NCBI RefSeq assembly: GCF_905147045.1
Contig: NC_065918.1
Coordinates: 11,098,001-11,162,000, forward strand
Source of the DNA: Nymphalis io
Lineage: Eukaryota; Arthropoda; Insecta; Lepidoptera; Nymphalidae
Length of the DNA: 64,000 nt
Direction: 5' to 3'
The position numbers and the translations under genes were made by a program. Shown here in pieces: positions 1 to 11,452 of the stretch (position 1 is the stretch's first letter; each line of letters begins with the position of its first letter). The notes beneath the pieces were generated by a model. The model was not told the origin of the DNA. It searched no databases and was given only the letters and a program-made list of their open reading frames with translations.

Positions 1-1099
1 TATAAGTTATAATAAACATCGGTCCAAAATTGATAATTTATTAATAACATAAAGTTATTATTAATGTATTTGTGAAATGAAAATTAAATAATGAAATCCT
101 ATTCAGCTTTAGCAGAAATTAAACCAGTATCACCTCTGTAATTATGTAACTGCCAACGTAGGTAATTAATCTGAAAATCCGTTTCGATGACCAAAAGGCG
201 ATTAGTACAATTAAACTTATCGATTATGCCTTTTATTTACTGCAATTAATTAATCGAAATATATAGTGAAATATAAGTTTATGATATATAATGTATTTGA
301 TACAAAAAAGTATTGTATTCATATATATAAAAAAAATATCTATTTGCGCTTTGTTGCAAGTTGAGTGTTGATTAAGTTTGTTAAAATATGAGCATAGAAA
401 AGAACATTTATCTTTTAATTGTATGGATTACATTACTTTTTTAATTTGCTACAGAGTTATAATATAGTAAAAAAACAACAGTATAACTTATTGCACACAT
501 ATGCTAATAACAAAATTCTTAGTACTATAATCCAGAGTTTATATTCGTGAGGTATTTTAACTAGTCTCTTACAAAATGACATCGAAAAGCCGGCAGCCGT
601 CTTTGTGGAATTTTGTCAATTTACTGTTATTACAAAAATAATGAATTTATATTTAATTTATTTATCAATTACATCATAAATTTCTTTATAAGGCATTCTA
701 GAATGGTAACGATAATCCTTGAGAGCATATTATATATGTTTTTTTTTGTATAAATATAATAACTTTTCCAGGTTAACATTATAATGACGAAATTAATTTG
801 GAGGTCGAACTAAATTATTATAATGTGTCAACTTTTGTTTAATGTACATTTTAGCAGCACTGTTAACAATTACGGGTTAATAAATTGAAAAACAGAGCCA
901 GCTTATATTGGGACTAAGCAGTCTTTTTTGTATTATATTACATACCGAAAAAAAGTATAAATACCACTCTATTGAATATACTATGACTTTACGTACTTTT
1001 ATATTTTTTCATAAGCATTTAAATTTAAATTATATAATGCCGCACTTATCCGGTACAATCTAAATGGGATTTTATAAGATGTCTGCAAATCATGCTCAG
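1..1099. other. AT-rich putative intron of the pico-like gene
   Basis: No exon, RNA gene or recognisable repeat is seen. The stretch is downstream of the first coding exon in the minus-strand direction, so it should be intron. Confidence 0.4.
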
Positions 1100-1175
1100 A
1101 GGCATATGCGCACGCGCACCTGCCGCATTGCCGCCGGCTGCATCCACACGTGCACGAACATCAATCTTTGTGGGC
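1100..1175 (-). other. Short GC-rich block inside the intron after the first coding exon
   Basis: A ~70-base GC-rich island in very AT-rich intron. On the minus strand it contains a donor-like CGGCAG|GTGCGC and an open phase-0 frame. However, no convincing acceptor tract precedes it, and the encoded residues (IDVRARVDAAGG) do not resemble the expected MRL continuation. It also contains alternating CGCACGCGCAC, so it may be a simple GC-rich patch. Confidence 0.2.
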
Positions 1176-1358
1176 GCTTTTCTTGTATTTGTATAATTAA
1201 TTAACGTTTTATTTTTTTGATGTTTGTAAAGTAATATGATTTTTTTAAATTTGGAATGAGTATTTTCAGGTTGTAGTTTAAAATTTTGATTTTGGTACTA
1301 TTTAAACACCACTAATTTGTAGAGTTGAATAAAATATAAAAATTGCAGGTATACGCAC

Positions 1359-1454
1359 CGCAGTAAGCACAGTGAGTTCTCCAAGCCATTCGTTAAGCAG
1401 CGCCTCGGGATCGTCGGCAGCGGCACCCGCCCCCGTATCTTCAACCAGCGCCAT
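1359..1454 (-). CDS. pico: First coding exon of a pico/lamellipodin-like MRL adaptor (partial)
   Basis: Thirty-two codons run from ATG (1454-1452) to a phase-0 splice donor, ACTGCG|GTGCGT, at 1359/1358. The peptide begins MALVEDTGAGAAADD and continues EALLNEWLGELTVLTA. The WLGEL..LT core resembles the N-terminus of MRL proteins (lamellipodin, RIAM, Mig-10, pico). These adaptors carry Ras-association and PH domains and link Ras-type GTPases to Ena/VASP and actin at the cell edge. An in-frame TAA lies two codons upstream of the ATG, so this is the likely start. A pyrimidine-rich tract ending AAAAG abuts the ATG and could be an acceptor, which would make all upstream exons non-coding. GC-rich codons contrast sharply with the AT-rich surroundings. 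The RA and PH domains would lie beyond the left edge. The family call rests on one short motif recalled from known proteins; that this is a coding exon is more certain than its name. Confidence 0.6.
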
Positions 1455-2731
1455 CTTTTAAAACAAAAAGAAGCTCTAATAATAAAATATTTTAGAACAA
1501 AATAGTTTTGTACTTACCAAAAATACTATTAATATAAAAACTAATAACATACAATAGTACCTTTTTCAACAGGTATATTTTATTGTTAAAATGTTTTGTC
1601 TAGCAAAATAATAGGGACAATTTAAAATTACGTTACAACATTGCTGTCAACATCTGGGATAATAAATAGCACGTGTTGATCTATGGGTATGGAGTAAAAC
1701 AAGCGTTACTTTTGCTTGCAACTTCACACTACCGTTATAATGGCTGCTAGTTTGAGTTTGGCTTATTGAAGAAAAATAAAAGACGTATTATGAATAACCA
1801 CCACGTGCCAAATAAAAAGTACATCTGGCGTTTGTGTCCACAATACGCTTAGAGCGGAGAATTATAACTCTAATAGACTAGTAAAAGTTTTGACTTTGCC
1901 GTTTTCAGTTATATTGCTTACAATCCCTGTTTTCTTCAATTTTTATTAGGTTTATATAAAAGATCCTAACATAACGTTTGTATTGGTATATGCATAACAA
2001 ACAAAGAAAAGTACCTTAAGCTATTATAATTAATATTAAAAGTTTAAATCATTAAAAAACTTGATTTTACTACTTTATTATTGATTAAGTGGTAAAATAA
2101 AATATTAATAAATTTAGTATGTTTGGAAATATAGAAAAAAAATTCTAGCATGATAATAATAATTTTAAATTATTGAGTTCCTTACAACTAGCGCCATCTA
2201 GTACAATTCTATAGAACTACTGTTCTGTTTACAATTTTTATTTGATTATTATCAACAACAAACTGAATAACTGCAAATACCTGAAACCAGGTTTTTAAAT
2301 TGCGTTTTTGTAAGTGTTTAAAATTGCATGTGTATATTCGTTTTTTTTGCGAATGACCGAAAATACCTCCGTAAGATGTGTATTCGTTTATTTTTCGGGC
2401 TTCGAAAATTGATCATATTTACAAATTTCGAGCTAAACCCAAGTGGCTTCCTTCACGACTTCACAGGGCTAAGGGACTTCGCATACTCACTTCTTATATT
2501 TTGTCCACAATATCCTGTTTAATCCTTTGACATTTGATTACTTTCGAGAGCAACACCGCTTAACTTTCTCTTATTCACTAGATTATCCTTATCGTTCCCA
2601 TTTCTTTTGAGTACCCTTTCCCTAATCTGCTGATTTCTATTTCTACTCCTTTATGTTAATGCAGCGAGACTACGTTGAACGTGCTATTAATATATAATTG
2701 AACTGATATCCTACTGACCAATGTCCGTGGG
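1455..2731. other. AT-rich non-coding stretch upstream of the pico-like start
   Basis: Either 5' intron or 5' UTR/upstream DNA of the minus-strand gene. A 64-codon frame at 2328-2522 has no homology I recognise and looks random. Nothing else is supported. Confidence 0.35.
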
Positions 2732-2872
2732 CCTCGCAAAGCAAGTAAATTCTGGCCTTGCCTTGTGCCTAAATTCTTTCCGTGTCTGACTTGTTTGCCG
2801 TCCCATCGAGTTAAGAGATTGAGGGAATAGCGCACACACTTGTGCACTATACGTCCCGCGCAGATGGCTCTG
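2732..2872 (+). repeat. Repeat C copy (lepidopteran dispersed element), diverged
   Basis: Matches three other stretches of this window (41974-42208, and in reverse 29007-29620 and 52372-52512). Shared landmarks in order are CCTCRSAAAGCA, GCCGTCCCATCG, GAGGGAATAG, CACACACTTGTGCACTAT and a CCTGCGCAG-like box. The landmarks are seen directly; that this is a widespread butterfly repeat is from memory. It contributes the chance minus-strand frame at 2656-2847. Confidence 0.7.
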
Positions 2873-2952
2873 GTGCGCTAGTCACTTTAAAATAATAATA
2901 ATATGTAGGCTAGTGCTTGACTGTTATACACGTGATGGAGTGATGATACAGC

Positions 2953-3126
2953 CTAGGGTGGAGCGTGCTTGCCTAGAAGATGCCTATTTACTCTTGATTT
3001 AAAGGTATCCACATTGTAGGTGGTGGGGAATGCGGAGGTCGGAAGAGTGTTCCAGAGGTTAGCGGTGCGTGTCGGGACAAAAACTATGTATGAGTGAGCC
3101 TTGAGCTTAGCCCCCGTGGCTTTGTT
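2953..3126 (-). pseudogene. C-terminal remnant of a non-LTR retrotransposon reverse transcriptase
   Basis: The minus strand is open for about 57 codons to a TAG at 2955-2953. It contains RTANLWNTLPTSAFPTTYN followed by TFKSRVNRHLL. The NLWN.LP ... FK.R.NRHL pattern is characteristic of the extreme C-terminus of Jockey/CR1-like LINE reverse transcriptases. What follows the stop is consistent with a short LINE 3' UTR. No upstream polymerase motifs are present nearby, so this is a 5'-truncated, dead copy. The exact clade is uncertain. Confidence 0.65.
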
Positions 3127-5339
3127 ATAATCATCATCATCATTATATTATAAAGCTATATAACCAACTAATATATCTGATTGTTTTCTTGTATATTGTA
3201 ATTTGGTTTATCTATAATTTTGCGTGTAATTTTTATTTACATCTCGGACGTACCTACTGGAATAATTATTTTTAAGAAATTAAACATGACTTTTCTACTT
3301 CAATTACGTTTTTTATTTTTTTATACATTGCTTTTTTATTACGTACTATATAATGTTAAAAACGAAAAAATCAATATATTATAGTAATCGTAATCTATTA
3401 TATATAGCTATCTATAGTAGCTATAGTCGAATGAATATATAATAACGAAATACTATTTAGATACCAGCGAAATACATTTGAATAACGGATTACGAATGCT
3501 CTCGTAACTTAAACAAGTACTTGTCCTAATATGAAATAAGTTGGTAAAGAAAATCACTTGATATAACTTGAATTTGCTCAACTTATAAATACCAACCCTT
3601 ATAAATACCGACTAGAGTAATGTTATTACTATAATATAATTTTTGATTAGATACGGAAAACAGCGTAACCCTTATCTTTATACAGGTTTATATTAATTAA
3701 AATTTCATTGATACGTTTACTTATGATAGATTAATAATACTGATAAAAAATAAATTGTTTTGTCAACGGCATATTATGTGCATAATACGTTCTCGTAATA
3801 ATGTTGGTATATAAAGTTGCGATCTAATGCCACAATTCTAAATATAAATTTTATTTCAAATGACCCTTTAATACTCTGACATTCCACTGCCATTTAAGAG
3901 CGGTGTCAATAAAACACTTTATCTGACGCGGACAAGTTATTAACTGAACAGCTCAACTTAAGACTCCTTCATATTAAAAAACGACCGCTCTCTCTCGTAA
4001 CTCTTATGAGTGTGATGTTAAGTGTGCGCGAAATAGGACGTTAGATGTTTAGAAAAGTAACATATTTTTAAATGGCTTCAAATATATTACTAAAATATAT
4101 TTAACGCACATTACATTAAAAAACTTATGTAACTTATAAAATAATCTCGCGGCAAGTTGTTTAACAGTGTGAAAACACTGTAAATTGAAAGGACGAAAAG
4201 AAACAATACAGTTAACTTCGCAATTATTGGTACTACACATAGTTACAAGTTATGTCAGGGAATGTCGTTTAACGAGACAATTTAGTAAACACAGCTGTAC
4301 TGGTGCCTAACATTTTTGTCTTTATATTATTCTGTTGAAAAAGGGTATATTCAAATGCATTAATTTTGATGAACTATTGTTACCAAGCTATTGCAATTTT
4401 AAATTGCCTAACGTTCATTACATATTTATATTTTTTTTGTTAATAAGTTCTCAATTCGGTTTTATTTTTATATATTTGTTGCCTCCGAGCGCCGTCATTT
4501 ATGGACAGATTCTATTTTTGTCTAGGTATGGTACACCCTTTTTAAATTTGAAAAATGAGTGGAATTTTTTTTAAGGTGAAATAATAGGGAAAAAATTTAA
4601 TAAGGGCTGGAATTAATTTGCAGTCGCTTTTGTTTTTTTAGCACATAATTCGTAGTAGAAAAATAGTATGATTTTTTTTAAATATATGTAAATTATACCT
4701 ATTTTACTTGAGGGCTTTTTGCCTATCGTATCGTAACTGTAGAAAAGACTTACCGCTTGTCGTCAAAATGTCATAATTTGTATTTAAAACATCGTAACTT
4801 ATACTCTTTTCAATGTTTATATTGTTATTACAATTTGTCTACTTTAAACGCAGTATGATAACTTGTATATTAAGCCTCAGGGGCTGGATGGCAATTACGA
4901 ATCCAATTGAATTTCTCTCTTAGTCGGGCTGTGTACTATTAGCCAGATAATTCTAAGCAGAATAATTAAGCATCATAAAGTTAAATCTGTTGTCGATATT
5001 AAACACATGATTTTAAATTTATTCGATAGTTTAATCGAATCGGAAAATTTGTAAAAACTCAGCAACCTCAGCGTCTGTAACTACAAAGTATTCGAATGGA
5101 ATCTAAGTAACTAATGAGCCGCTCTCATTCCAGTAATGAACAACATAAAGCTATGTTGCATAGAAAAGTGATAAAGTGAGTTGTAAAACTAATTAGATCG
5201 TCGATTTTTTTTGCACATACTTTTTGCTTATAATTATGATAGGATACCGAAATAGTAGGATCGGATAATATTTGTTTTATGAAATAAAAATACAAAATAA
5301 AATATTCAAATTGATACAATATTAGTAAATAAGTAATGA
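3127..5339. other. AT-rich non-coding stretch
   Basis: Begins with a small TCATCATCATCAT tract (3130-3145). The frames at 4049-4240 and 4335-4574 are low-complexity, F/I/L/Y-rich and typical of AT-rich noise. Nothing functional is supported. Confidence 0.4.
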
Positions 5340-5575
5340 CGAAGATAATTAATTATTATCAGAGATCGTCTGGCTAGCAGACGTTATCCCGTCGTTAACC
5401 GGATTCGCATCTTCCACTACACGGTTCGATACGTCCAGTATCGATATTTGTATCAGTCGGGTATTGTCTAGTGGGTGTTCCGATCACCCTCGGTGGATAT
5501 ATCGCCCACCTTGAGTCTGGGAGTTCGGCCTTCTTCCCGATTGCGGTCAAACGTTTGGTACAAAGACTGTTTTGT
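5340..5575. other. GC-richer unidentified block
   Basis: About 200 bases near even base composition interrupt AT-rich DNA. The minus strand reads QTFDRNREEGRTPRLKVGDI before stops, which looks like a decayed mobile-element coding fragment. I cannot place it in a family. A conserved regulatory block is the alternative. Confidence 0.25.
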
Positions 5576-7317
5576 TGTTTGAATTTAAGAATATTAAGTA
5601 TGAAAGGGATGACAACAAAAAGCTGACGAAAAACCTTTTGAATTATATACGTTACGCAAGCGACGTGGGCAAAATTTGATTTTAAAATACAGTTACCTTT
5701 ATCATACTATGAGATATTTCGTTAGATAGAATTTATTACTACAAAAGTGGATGTTTTATAAACCATGTAGGTATATTGTTAGTTTCATGACGTATATATA
5801 ATGTGTTAAAGCTAATTATGTACTGTACGTACTATGTGTAAAGATAATACACGCATTGTACCAATTAATATAAAAATATGTAATAGGTATACAAAAGTTT
5901 CTATGGTAAGTAATTTAATAATCCCAGAAATTTAATATAGAAAAGTCTGCGACAGACGTCGATATATTAAAAAAAATACGTATAAGTGTTTTACATATTT
6001 TTTATCTATGGCACATTTAACATTCAAATGATACATAGTTTTATGATAATAATTTCCCCAATATAATAGATACTATAAAATATTTGTTGACATAATAAAT
6101 ATATATGTTCATAAATACCAAACGAAAGTATAGGTCCGATTTACTTAAAATTTAGCATAGTTACTTTTTTCGCGGCGTAGACGTTTACTAAGACCGAATT
6201 TTAAGACCGCAAAACATATCCAAAATATTTTTTTCAACATTTACTTGTGTGAAGCCGGGGGCTGGTAGCTATTATGATATATAGCCATGTAACAGTTCCA
6301 AGTGGTAATTGAGTGACTTAGTGTTCTAATAAACATTAAGCAGCGATGCGGGTTGTAGCCGTTCGATGGGCGAACAAGCTCTCACACATGCACACTCCAT
6401 CGCTTTGAATCAGATTGCACCGGATGTTCTATCCATGTCGCTTCGTCTTGACACTCATCGGTTGCCGAGTGTGAAATCCCAAAGGAGAATGTGAGGTAAT
6501 GAATTATTAGAACCCCCATTTATGACAAAGTTCTCCAACTAAAAATATATTTCATATCGTTCATATTGGATCAGAGGAAGCGTCGAACGAAAATAAGTTA
6601 AATTGTCATAATGGCTTTAAAATCTATATGCTGGATACAACGTAGCAGAGACTGCAATTTAAGTCAATCTTGCAACAAATAATTTCATTTCAGTTTAATG
6701 TTTCACCTCGATATTTTAAAATATTGGCGGCAAATCGCCTGCGGTTTATCGAGAACAAACAACGTTAAAACATACCTTCATAGAAGTCACGATTTTAAAT
6801 TTAAATATAAAATGAACCTACCCAAGCTGATGTGGTTATGAAATTTTGAGTATAGTTTATTTTTGTACTAATTCAGAAGTAGTGCTTGAATTACATTCTG
6901 AATGATTAAATTTGTAACTAACATATTGATAAGATGCTTAATAAAGTATTAAAAGAAAAGTAATATTTAAAACCAATTCACAGCCAGTTTATGTTACTGA
7001 TAAATAAATGTTTATTGTCAATATTATCGACGGGCGTGATTAATGGGGATGTGCAGGACGTGCAATTGACGTATAAATCTAATATCTACGAGTGTATCGT
7101 AGTAATAAGGCTAAGTGACTGAATGTTTGGGAGGAATGGAACTATAAATATACTGGTTAGAATAGTTAGTTCAACTAACTTTAGTTTCCGAGTTTACTCA
7201 AATGTTTTTACACCGGCTTTATTTATTATCCCATCGAATAATTACGGCAAAATTAAATAGGAAGCCCCTTTATAAAGATGCAATTTAATAAATTATTAAA
7301 ACGACGTAAGTGTATCG
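5576..7317. other. Mostly AT-rich non-coding stretch
   Basis: A moderately GC-rich patch at about 6330-6490 has interrupted frames on both strands and no recognisable motif. The rest is AT-rich with nothing to call. Confidence 0.35.
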
Positions 7318-7579
7318 TATATTACTGGTGGTAGGGCTTTGTGCAAGCCCGTCTGGGTAGGTACCACCCACTCATCAGATATTCTACCGCAAAACAGCAA
7401 TACTTGATATTGTTGTGTTCCGGTTTGAAGGGTGAGTGAGCCAGTGTAATTACAGGCACAAGGGACATAAAATCTTAGTTCCCAAGGTACAATGCCAATG
7501 TCTAAGGGCGTTTGGTGACCACTTACCATCAGGTGGCTCATATGCTCGTCCACCTTCCTATTCTATAAAAAAAAAAAAA
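7318..7579 (+). repeat. Repeat B copy, near full length, with poly-A tail
   Basis: Best-preserved copy of a family with seven or more relatives here. Landmarks in order are TAGGGCTTTGTGCAAGCCCG, a TAGGTACCACCCACT box, TTCTACCGCAAAACAGCAA, GAAGGGTGAGTGAGCCAGTG, ACAGGCACAAGGGACATAA, TTAGTTCCCAAGGT and GGTGACCACTTACCATCAGG. It ends in 13 A residues (7567-7579), consistent with retroposition. The family is widespread in butterfly genomes; whether it is a SINE or a LINE 3' end I cannot say. It generates the spurious minus-strand frame 7296-7553. Confidence 0.75.
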
Positions 7580-7664
7580 GCCATATAGTTCATAATATAA
7601 TCAATATTATAAATGCAAATATCTTTGTGCGTTCGTCCTTCTTTTAAAATATTTGCAGTAAACT

Positions 7665-7674
7665 GTGGACTGTC
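7665..7674. repeat. Left target-site duplication of the 7675 SINE
   Basis: GTGGACTGTC, repeated exactly at 7986-7995 on the other side of the SINE. Confidence 0.85.
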
Positions 7675-7985
7675 AAAGAAGCCGAGATGGCACTGTGGTA
7701 AGAACGCGTGAATCTTAACCGATGATCGTGGGTTCAAACCCGGGCAAGCACCACTGAATTTTCATGTGCTTAATTTATGATTATAATTCATCTCGTGCTT
7801 TACGGTGAAGGAAAACATCGTGGGGAAACCTGCATGTGTCTAATTTCACTGAAGTTCTGCCACATGTGAATTCTACCAACCCGCATTGGAGCAGCGTGGT
7901 GGAATAAGCTCCAAACCTTCCCCTCAAAAAGAGGAGAGGAGGCCTTTAGCCCAGCAGTGGGACATTCACAGGCTGTTACGGTACG
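7675..7985 (+). mobile_element. Metulj-type tRNA-derived SINE, full length
   Basis: The head resembles a tRNA, with an A-box-like region (slightly damaged) and a perfect B box, GGGTTCAAACCC. The body follows, ending CCCAGCAGTGGGACATTCACAGG-CTGTTACGGTAC. It is flanked by a perfect 10-bp target-site duplication, GTGGACTGTC, at 7665-7674 and 7986-7995. The element shares its whole length with copies at 29107, 56739 and (reverse) 18737. SINEs are copied by LINE machinery and transcribed by RNA polymerase III from the internal boxes. The frame at 7957-8151 begins in its tail and is not a gene. Confidence 0.88.
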
Positions 7986-7995
7986 GTGGACTGTC

Positions 7996-9955
7996 TGCCT
8001 TGGAGCAAAGCTTGGAGCAATGAATGGTCAACATGATTTTTCGCTTAGAGATTGGCCCGTATATATAGAGAGTATAGAGTCTGACATAGGGTATTTTTTA
8101 CCTTGGAAACGACACGGATCAATTAAAAGTAGTAATCATTTATATTTTTAAAAGTAAAGTAATGTATATTATGTGTTATAATGTATGGAATTATAATTAC
8201 AATTATTCGGCGTTTGGAAACTTATTTTGTCTGAACCTGTCCAGTATTTAGTAATAATATTTATTAATAAATATTTCAGTTTACAAAACTTCGGCGAAAA
8301 TTCCTTAACGTATGATGAGATAATTTCTTTAAATCCAAGGAAAGCGTGCATTTATTCACATAAATATTGAAATTATTAATTCTTTTAATGAAATGTAAGC
8401 GTTTATAAAAATATTTAGATTTCATTCGAATCAAATTTCATTCGAGTCAAATTGTTTTACTCAGTAAATATGAAAAATGTAAGAATGAAAAAAAAAGTAA
8501 AGGATATGAATAATCTAATGGAAACGTGATTACACTGTATACATTATCTTTGTAAAGCCTAGTCACTTAACGTCACGACGCTAAAGGTTAAGGTTTTTGA
8601 AAACTACATCAGATCAGGCTACTAATATTTTGCGTATACAGTAGTAATGTTATATGGGATATTAATAAATTACCTTAAACATTGTTACAGTAATGTAAAT
8701 TATCATGGAGTATGTTCTTATACTATCCTCTTTGTTGTAGAGTAACTAATTCATAGATGGCGCTGCAACACTTGTATAGCGTATATATACCACATATATA
8801 AGTAATCTCAATGGAATTTGGTATACATAAATAAAAATGTAGGCAGGACAGCTGGTATTTATATAAAAGTTAATGTTACTTTGTTCGTGACGTATGTTTT
8901 CTTTAGGCAAGCATCTAATCAAGTTGAAACTTTGTACAGTTGTTGATATTTGCGCGGTCTTGGCAGAGTTGGTACCATTAACGTAAAATATAACGCGAAT
9001 CTCATCTGATTATTAATTGAAAAAAAGTATTATAAATATCAACGTAATTGTTCTAAATAAGCCAAGTCTACCTCAAGTCATGAATCTATCACATAAAGTA
9101 AACCGGAACAAAATCTATTAGTATCTATAAATATATTGGTTATCTAATTTCTTTTATATAACTTGCAATAATGAGTTCATTGTTCAGTTGTTTTTATTTT
9201 AACATATCGGTCCATTAAGAAAACTCATTAACTGAAACCTTTTCAGTGCTAGAGATATTTATGAAAAAAAACAAATCGAATAGAAAAAAATGAGCTATCA
9301 AAATCTTATTACATTAATTATGAGATTTTAATCAGTCATTATGTCTTTTATAATTAACCATTTTTTTTGTCAATGTAAAAAAAAAAATATAATAGTTAAA
9401 GTGAACTCAATAAATATGTATATAAAATAGTGGTACTTCGACGATTGTTCTTTACATAATTGAATTGAGTTTTCGTATAAAATATTTTTGAAATCGCCTA
9501 CCTCAATGTTGCTGTCTGATAAATGAATAATCATTTTATTAATACATAAAAATATTTTAATAATACAATAGGAATTGACATAGACCTCGTTATATATCGC
9601 CTTGACCTAAATACATAGTATAACCAGGTGAATTACTATTAATTTAAATTTAGTATGCGTATACAGTTTAAAATGTTGGTATTATTTTATAATTATAAGT
9701 CTGTCTTTATGTGGGCGTGTGTGCGTTAATGATTTAAATAAAACCCGCCCGAATTATATAGGTCGCCAAAATTTGTAATTATAAGTTTATATAAAATTTA
9801 AGTTCTTATTGGATTATTAGTTTTAGTTTATTATATCAACATAATTCCCTGGTGTTATTCTAGTGGGTGGGTTGTTCTACTATCCTTAGATACTATACAA
9901 CCATTAAACAATATTTATTAATAAGGAGTTAATTGTGTACAAAGTAAGTTTACGC
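7996..9955. other. AT-rich non-coding stretch
   Basis: No exon-like composition and no recognisable repeat. The frame 8169-8351 on the minus strand is noise. Confidence 0.35.
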
Positions 9956-9988
9956 GTTTAATCACATACAACATGTATGTGATTAAAC
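9956..9988. repeat. Perfect 15-bp inverted repeat with 3-base loop
   Basis: GTTTAATCACATACA (9956-9970), loop ACA, then its exact reverse complement (9974-9988). No transposon body is attached. The loop is too tight and the stem too short for a typical microRNA precursor. Confidence 0.85.
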
Positions 9989-11389
9989 TTGCAATTAAAA
10001 AATAATAAAAAAAAAATTATGAATTTATATTTATTTCTACATGTTTATGCAGTTTACTCGACGAATAAAATGTATAACTAATCATTCATCAAAAAATATT
10101 GGTCGTTTTTATTTGGACAATACCTTCTAAAGATTATATGTCATTTGGCATTAACGTTTTAAGACCCGCTAGCGTCTAAAAATAAATAATTCATGCAGAT
10201 TAAGCTAAAAGAAAAACCGTGTTTCGATATATTTAATGTATACATGGGGACATGCAAAAGGGCGGATCACATAAATGATAACGAACAAAATATAACTTAT
10301 TATACATTATGTAAATTTCAATAAACAATGTATTTGTTGTCGACACTCAAGATTACGTTTTCATGTATAAATGTAATATCTATTTTCTAGAAATGAATGA
10401 TACCATATATTCAGATGCTATTTTAAGAATTTAACAAGACTCATGTAATGTAACATTTAATAATACAGATAACAAGTGAAGGAAATTATTCACGTTAAAA
10501 TTAATACCGTCTTTGTATAGTATCAAAACAATTTATATTGAAGGTTTATTTATATTCAATATATTTGATATTGTAATTAAAACTATTTACATTTACAAAG
10601 TATTTAGTTTTATGAAATGTTTACAAATCAAACGGCAGCATATTTTTAATCTGTAGACAAAAATATAAATTTGGAAAAAAAACCGTCACCGTGATTTAGT
10701 CGGTTTTTATAGTGACATATAATACTATTAAATAACCTGTTTGGCTAATATGTTAAACAACGATCATCGCTGATGACTCTGTCTCATCTGAGTCACCTAC
10801 GAAATTATGAATGAGTAATGACTACTACAAAATATGCGTAACGGTGATATGTTTAAACAATAATCAAACTATCATGCTTTATTTATAATCATACCCCTTA
10901 ATCGTATTATTCATCACGGTTTTTTTTTTTGATCACGGTTACGATTTTCTATAAACTTATTTATTATAATATAAATCTACAGCTTCCGATTATCTTAATG
11001 TTTTTTTAAACATAAATTAAATAAATTAATTAAATTTTATATAAGATCATTTATCTCCGTACCTTGTATTAACAGTGTTGATCTTGTATTATTCAACGAA
11101 CTCTTCCAACTGTCGCTAACAAATCTGTTATCTGCATATTATTAATATCAGCAAAATAATATATTTATCGCTAAATGCACGCTGGTTAAAAACATTATAG
11201 ACCGCTTACTTGCACTACATTCTTAGAAATAACTTTAAGCAAATATGCCCTTATAAGACAATGATTTGATTTCATATCGTTCGATTCGGGTTGCAATTGA
11301 CCGTCCGAAGACGAATCTTAATAACGATATCATATATAAATAATAACTACAATTTAATTGAACAATCACATTTCACTACGAATTTGTTA
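9989..11389. other. AT-rich non-coding stretch
   Basis: A local direct repeat of ATCACGGTT flanks a T-run at about 10912-10945. Nothing else is supported. Confidence 0.35.
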
Positions 11390-11452
11390 ACGCGAGAGAT
11401 CGTATCGCTGCGATAGAAGCGACCGCGGCGAAGCGCCGACAATGAATGACTA
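11390..11452. promoter_or_regulatory. Isolated CpG-rich block, possible promoter or 5' UTR exon
   Basis: Around 11422-11442 the sequence reads GCGACCGCGGCGAAGCGCCG, in DNA otherwise about 70% A+T. No repeat family is recognised. On the minus strand (the orientation of the pico-like gene) a TTCAGACT lies just upstream at about 11460, which is only loosely initiator-like. No downstream promoter element is evident. Confidence 0.25.
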
